Shown here piece by piece: positions 57,761 to 64,000 of a DNA stretch of 64,000 bases. Location: positions 1,568,471-1,632,470 of the forward strand of contig JAHGAU010000010.1 of assembly GCA_019925105.1 (NCBI GenBank), in the 5' to 3' direction. Under the pieces are notes generated by a model. It saw only the letters and a program-made list of their open reading frames with translations. It was not told the DNA's origin and did not search any database. This DNA is from Niebla homalea. Taxonomy: Eukaryota > Ascomycota > Lecanoromycetes > Lecanorales > Ramalinaceae. Position numbers and translations under genes: made by a program. Numbering within the stretch: the first letter of the stretch is position 1; each line of letters opens with the position of its first letter.

Positions 57761-60700
57761 TTATTTATTTATTTATATATATTTCTTATATATATTTAAC
57801 TTAATTTTTATTATACGATCGTTTTAAATTATTATTCTTTATTATTTAATAGTTTTTTAACGGTAACTTTATATAATTTAATTTTTAATCTTAATATTAC
57901 TTTATATAAAAATAAATCCGTTACGGGGATCTTATATAATTCTTTTACGTTTATATCTTTATACGTTTATAATACTTAAAGTATTTTAAGCTATATTTAA
58001 TTATTTAAGATAATATCCTTTAATATAATATTTTCTTCCTTTATTTATACTTATAGTTTTTATATATTTTTAAAGTATCGATTTTTCTTTTTATTATTTT
58101 TTTATCCGTTAAGAATATAACTTATAATAACTTTATTTTAATATTTATTTCCTTATTTTATAATTTTAAAGTTAATTTATTTATTATTTTATATACGTAT
58201 CTTAAATAAACTTAATAAATACCGTATTTATATTCTGGTAATCCTTAATAAGTTATTAAATTATTAAGTTATTTAATTCTTAAAATTATATTTTCTATAA
58301 TAAATAAATAGTTTTTATTATTTTTACCTTTTATTTATTTTATCTTTTTTTTCGTATTATTTTAATATATAATTTTCTTCTTTTTATTATTAATTTCTTT
58401 AAGTTTTTTATTGCTTTCTTAATATATATAATCGTCCGTTTTTATTATTATAATTATTATTAACTTAATTAATATCGTTTTTTCTTTATATATTATATAT
58501 TCTTTATACCGTTTAACGTTATTTTACGTAATTAATAATAACTTTAAATACTATATTATCTTTTTATTTATTTTATTAAGTATTAAGTTTATTAATTTAA
58601 TTATTTTCCGCTTTTATTTAATAAGTTATTATTAATATAAAATAAAGCTTATTTTTAATTTTAAATTATTAATCGGATTATTTATTATATTTTTTTTAGC
58701 TTCCGTATTGTTTCTTTAACGCTTTTAAATTTCTTTATTATTTCTTAAATACTCCCGTTATCGTTTTATTTTTTCCGATTCTTTTAAATTTTTACTTAAT
58801 TATTTTTATTTACTTTTTATTTAATTTATTTCTTTTTTTCCGTCTTAATATTTTAACTTACTTTTAATCTTCCCTTATCTATTCCGATTATCTTTTATAT
58901 ATTCTTTTTTCTTTTTAAATATATAAATATACCCTCCTTCTTTTATTAATTAATTATTAAAATATACGCTTTTAAAGCCGATTTTATTTTTTAAACTTTT
59001 TTTTTTCTTATAGTTTATTAATTTTAATTATTTTTTTTATTTTTTAATTTAATCCTTAAACTTTCTTTATTATTTTTATATTTAAATAAGTTTAACTTAA
59101 TTTTTTCTTTTAATATTATTACGTTTTTATAATATAGCTTTTTATATATTAATTTTTAACGTATTTTACTTAACGGGCGTATTTAAGGTTTAAATAATTA
59201 AATATTTTCTTTATAAATAATATCCTTAATCTTTAATATCTTTATTTAAATCTTAAAGTTAACCGTAATTAACTTTAATTATAAAAGTCCCAATAAGATA
59301 TTATAATTTAAGTTATCTTTTAATATTATAAATATTTATATTAATCTGGTTATTCTTATAACTTTAATATTAAATATAATTTATATATAAAGTAATATAT
59401 AGTCCTTATTTATTATTAATATATTTAAGTAATTAATTTTAAGTAATTTTAAAGGCCTTTTTTTTATCCGTAATTCCCTTATTATACTTAAGTTAATTAT
59501 AATAATATCCGATCCTTAATCGGTTTTTATATTAAATAATTTATTTATTTATTCCGGTTAATAAATAATTATTATTTTTATAAAGTATATTTATTTATTC
59601 TTATTAAGTATAACTTTAAGGTTTTATTTTAAGCTTATAATTACGATATTATTGATTTTAAGTCGTTTATTTTAAATCGTTTTTTATATTTTTTTTCCGT
59701 TATTCTTAAAAACTTCCTTAATAACTATAATTTTCTTATAACGTATATAATTAAGGTTTAATACGTTCTTTATAAGTTAATTTATTTTTTTTCTAAAATA
59801 TAATAAAAATTATATTAAATATATTATAAAGAATACGATATTATTAATTAATAAGATCCGTTTAACGTTTAAAGTTTACTTTCTTAATAATTTAATAATT
59901 TATTAAAGTTCTTTCTTTCTCCCGGTTTTCGTTTTTCCCTTTGGCTTCTTTTTTATTTATTCCTTAACTTATATAAGTTTAATTCTTTCTTTTAAATCGT
60001 TATTTTTAATTTATCGTCACTTTATAATTATATTTACTATTATGCCCACTTTATAATTAACGTTTTTATTAAAGGGGTATCCTTCTTTTACGGTAATAAC
60101 TTTATAATTAAAGTTATCGATAATTTCTTTATTATTAATTTTATTAAGGATTTTTCCTTCTTTTTATATAATTAAAACGATAATTACTACGTTTATTAAT
60201 ACGTTTAATTAATCGGTAAATAATATAATTATAGGTAATAATAATAATCGGTAATCCGTATTATAACGGCCGTTTTTACGGTCTTAATCCTTCTTTTATA
60301 TATATTTCCTTTCGTTAAAGTTTACGTTATTTCCGTTATATTTTTATTTATAATTTATATATTTTTCCGTTAAAAACATATTATAATATTTATAATAAAT
60401 AAAGTATAATTTTATATTAAACGATTTAAAGTTATTAATATAAAGGTTTTTAAACTTAATTGGATTAAATAGTCTTAAAATAAATTAATTATTTCCTTTA
60501 ATATTTTAATTAATATATAAATTCTATTAATAATTTTACGGCTTTTAATTCATATTTTCCGCTTAATTATTAATATTCTATTAAGATAAATTTTAAGGTC
60601 GGTTCTGGTATTTAAATTATTAAGGTAATATTATTTACGGTAATTATATTAACGTTATTTATATTATTAAGACGTTTTAAAGTTTCTTATTTATATAATT

Positions 60701-60849
60701 TTAAAGGTATTTAATTTATTACATTCTTTTTATTTATAATACTTATATAATTCCGTTATAATTAATATATATTAAATTTACCCTTAACGTAACTTCTTAA
60801 AGGTCTTTATTTATATGATTTAATTAATTTATAAATATCCGAGCTTTAA

Positions 60850-61300
60850 AATTCGCCTTTTTATCCTTTTTTTCTTTCTTAAGCTTTTATTTTTTATTTT
60901 TTCCGTAACCCGTTCTGCCTTAAGGTATATTTTATAAAGATTAAGCTTTTTATATATATCCTTTATTAAACGTTTACGGAACTCTATATCCGTTAAATTA
61001 TTCTTAAAATGATTAATTATATCTTTTAATATATATTTAATTATTTTATTTATTGTATTCTCCGGCCTTCCGGGTTTAATATTTTTTCCGCTTAAGTTAT
61101 ATATAATATAAAGTATATGTTTATAATAATTAAGGATAAAATTAATTCCTTAAAATAATACTTTAATATTATTTATTATTTATTCTATAAGGTTATCGGG
61201 ATTTAATTCTAGGAATTCTTAACTTAATAGTTTCTAAAAGTTCTTTATATTTTCTTTTATAATATCGTTTATTACTTTATTTATAAATAAAACTTTAATT
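60850..61300 (-). pseudogene. Element C gag-like remnant
   Basis: A long minus-strand reading with few stops: EFLELNPDNLIE, INFILNYYKHILYIIYNLSG, KNIKPGRPENTINKIIKYIL, DIEFRKRLIKDIYKKLNLYK. It lies upstream of pol in the element's orientation. No diagnostic motif, so gag identity is inferred from position. Confidence 0.45.
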
Positions 61301-63719
61301 TTTAATTACTTTATTTAATACGTTATATCTCTTTTAAATTTTATATTTATTACGTTTATTTATTAATTAAGGGAAATATCTTTCCCGATCTTTTTTTATA
61401 TATTATGGATTTATTTTTATATATTATTTAATTTATTTTTTTATTTATTTAATTCTTTTAATCTATAGAATAATATTTTAATCCCGGGTTATATTATAAT
61501 TCTTTATTATAAAGTTTCTAATAATTTTAAGGTAAAAGTTAAGATTATTAATGGTATTACGGAGTCTTTTTTTATATTTAATTTTACTATTATTATTAAG
61601 GAGGATACCTAAAATTATTTAAGTACCTCTTTTACTTTATATATATTAATTAATTCCCCTTTAAATTTAAGGGATTAAGGGATTTTTAATAATATTTTAT
61701 TATTTCTTAAGGAGAGGCTAATAAGGTTTATTATTAAGTAATCCTTAATAATACTTATAATTATTAATAAATACGGGATAACCCCGTAATTTATATGAAT
61801 TTATCTTAATCTTTTCTATTTTTTATTTAATATAAAGTAAAAGGATATATATTCTTTTTAATAAAGGAAATAAAACAATAATAAAAAGGGTAATAATACC
61901 GTAATTAATTCCTTAATTTATATAATAATATTTAACTTTATTTTTCTTATTTTAAGGATATTAAGATATATATAAAATGAAATATATTATTATTAATATA
62001 TTATTAATATTAATAAAGGTATTTTAAAGAAAAAGGTTTACGGTTACTCCGAGTAATTATATTTTATTTTTATCTTTTTTTTTTTTAAGGAAAAGGTTAA
62101 GTTAATATATAATTATATAACGTTAATAAAGGTCCTTCTGGTCTCTTAAGTTATTATATAAGTATATATAAATAATAACTTATTATAAGTTTATATTTCT
62201 TTTTTAAATTAAAATAAGTTTTAGTTATCTATTTTAATTTTCTTTATTTTCTATATAAAAAAGCCTTAAGGAAAGTACCGTTAAATTAAATAAGTCTTAC
62301 GTTATTAACCGCTATATATTATTATTAATATTCTTAATATATATATAATATAATTATTATTATAAATATATTTATCTTTATTCTTTTTTATTAATTCTTT
62401 CAATTAATTTTACTATTTACTTTTTTTTTTATTATTTACTCTTTTAATTTATTTTTTAATTTTTCAATTCTTAATCGCTTAATTTATAACTTAAAGTAAA
62501 AAGCTTATTATATCCGGTTAGTATATTATATAATTTACGGTTATTTCCCAGGAATTCTAAAGATTAATTTAAACCTTTATAGGTAATTTAAAACCCGATT
62601 ATTACTTAAGTAATTTTTAACTTAATAATTTACGTTTTAATAAAAAGTATTTCTTTAAAAAGTATATACGATTATTTAAGCCTTATTAAGGAATCTTATT
62701 TTCATTACCCTTATTATTAAGATATATAGTTCAGTTTAATTATTCCGATAATTATTAAGGAGTCTTATATATTTATTAATGTTAAAGTACCCAATATTAC
62801 TTATAAGTCTTAAAAAATTACTTATTTAATATAAAATAATCTTTAAAATTAACTTTATATCTCCAGGGAATATATACGATATTCCGAATTAAATTAAGGA
62901 GTTTTACTTATAATAAATAAGTCGGTTACTCGGAATTATTTTACGAGATTTACGGTTTAATTACTTAAAATAATTTAATAAGATTTATAATTCGGTCGGG
63001 TTTAATCGTTTATATTAACTTAATAAGTTTTATATTTTAATTATTATAATTGTTAATTATTAAATAATAGTTTTACGTCGTTCGGGGTAATTAATTTTTT
63101 TCTATTTTTTTTCTTTAATTGCTTTAATTTTTTTTATTTTAAGAAAACGGCTTATATTAATATATAAGTTATAATTTCCTTAACGATAATTTAGAATATC
63201 CGGTAATATATACGATTATTTCCTAATTAAGGTTTAAGCCCGTCGTTAATATAAAGGGTATTATTATCTTTTTATAATTAAAATATTTTTAAAAAGCTAT
63301 TATTTTTTTTTATTTTTTGATTTTTAATAATTAATAGTTAATTAATAAATATTAATAATACTTTACCGATACATATAAACGGGGTCCCCGTATTAATTAA
63401 GGGTGGTAATAAGAATATTTAAATAAGGGTACCTGGAAAAGGATTACTTAAATACCTTTATTTTTCTCGATTTTAATATTTATTTAATAAGTAAATAATA
63501 GTCGGAAATATTCTATAAATATATATAAATCCATAGTTTATTACTCTCGTTATATATATATAATATAATAATAGTAAAGGTCACTTCTTTATAGTATTTT
63601 TATAATTTTCGTTATTATTAATTAAGGAAAAAACACAATAAATTATTTATAATTAAATCGTATAACCAGACCGAATTCTTTAATATATATAAGTAAATAA
63701 AAGCCTTCTTAAGACCATT

Positions 63720-63969
63720 AAAAAAGATAAAAAGGAAAGAAAGAGTAAAAATAATAAAATAATAAATAATAATAAAGTATAATTAAAGATAAGCCGTAAC
63801 CTCTATATAAGTTAGTAAGGTATAAGTTACTTACTATTATAATCCGTTATCCCTTCTCCTTTTAAAATATATATAAATCGATTCCACCCTTAATTAGCCC
63901 TTTTGGTATTTCCATTCCTTCATATACCCATCCGCAAGTTTGGTGTCTTCCATGCTCTCCCCCTTTCCA
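63720..63969 (-). repeat. Element C, LTR (right copy)
   Basis: 250 bp. The inner (left) part is mutated (GATAAAAAGGAAAG, AATAATAAAATAATAAATAA); the outer (right) part keeps CA/TG (GGTATTTCCATTCCTTCATA, GTTTGGTGTCTTCCATGC) and ends TTTCCA. Followed by GCAAT. Confidence 0.85.
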
Positions 63970-64000
63970 GCAATCTTTAAATTAATAAAAATTAATATTT

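Larger units (their letters stand above)
50604..63969 (-). mobile_element. LTR retrotransposon C (Ty3/gypsy), 13.4 kb, RIP-degraded
   Basis: Two direct repeats of equal length (250 bp: 50,604-50,853 and 63,720-63,969) flank the element, with GCAAT duplicated outside (50,599-50,603 and 63,970-63,974). If the first T at 50,603/63,719 belongs to the LTR, the duplication is 4 bp (GCAA). Minus-strand pol remnants include RT/RNase H at about 56,500-57,760 and integrase-like readings at about 55,300-55,700; gag-like sequence lies near 60,850-61,300. The length is well above the usual 5-9 kb, so another insertion or extra cargo may be hidden inside. Confidence 0.8.
23341..64000. other. AT-rich, RIP-degraded repeat block
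   Basis: By eye the sequence becomes strongly AT-rich after about 23,450. CA and TG dinucleotides are nearly absent while TA is in great excess and CG is still common. That is the expected product of RIP (CpA to TpA on both strands). Stops are dense in all frames and no intact gene is present. Recognisable contents are three LTR elements (A, B, C), older unclassified repeat remnants between them, a minisatellite and small islands that escaped mutation. The block runs off the right edge. Confidence 0.93.

Noticed and set aside
23341..64000. Mitochondrial origin of the AT-rich part
   Set aside because: CpA depletion, stops in transposon genes and LTRs with target duplications indicate nuclear RIP, not mtDNA.
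1..64000. CRISPR arrays, bacterial operons or a secondary-metabolite cluster
   Set aside because: Intron-containing eukaryotic housekeeping genes. No regularly spaced repeats with unique spacers and no biosynthetic core enzyme.

Overview
The window comes from a filamentous ascomycete (Pezizomycotina). The evidence is short GT-AG introns, typical euascomycete proteins, and a long AT-rich block that carries the mark of repeat-induced point mutation (RIP). I lean towards a Dothideomycete-like genome with AT-isochores, but the class is not proven. There are two compartments. Positions 1 to about 23,340 are gene-dense and GC-balanced. From about 23,450 to the end the sequence is very AT-rich, almost without CpA/TpG, full of stops and without any intact gene.

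Gene-rich side, left to right: THI6 (thiamine synthesis, +), dihydrofolate reductase (-), Mediator subunit MED22 (-), a Gly/Ser-rich repeat protein (-), spliceosome protein CWC15 (-), exosome subunit RRP45 (+), a ClC-type chloride channel/exchanger (-), a single-pass Ser/Thr-rich membrane protein (-), an isochorismatase-fold hydrolase (-), a BTB/POZ protein (+), a PAP2-type multi-pass membrane enzyme (-), an unidentified 586-aa protein (-) and a PHO80-like cyclin (+). These are ordinary chromosomal genes and do not form a cluster. I rebuilt exon structures for most multi-exon genes by reading frame, splice sites and family conservation. Notable cases are a 16-nt microexon in the hydrolase, an in-frame 72-nt intron in the BTB gene and an 18-nt terminal exon in CWC15.

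AT-rich side: about 40.5 kb of RIP-degraded repeats. Three LTR retrotransposons can be delimited to the base, each by equal-length LTRs and matching target-site duplications. Element A is 25,711-32,600 (144-bp LTRs, TSD ATTAT, Ty3/gypsy, minus). Element B is 39,797-48,794 (148-bp LTRs, TSD ATTAA, Ty3/gypsy with chromodomain, plus). Element C is 50,604-63,969 (250-bp LTRs, TSD GCAAT, Ty3/gypsy, minus, unusually long at 13.4 kb). They sit in older degenerate repeat sequence that I could not classify.

The most interesting signal is that the LTRs of all three elements show the same mirror-image mutation pattern. The outer half of each LTR keeps its CpA/TpG sites and the inner half has lost them. 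RIP damage therefore fades towards the outer ends of each insertion, although the flanking DNA is itself degraded. Two other points stand out: RIP-spared islands inside element A, one of which keeps the reverse-transcriptase Asp-Asp pair, and a compound GC-rich palindrome with two NotI sites exactly at the compartment boundary.
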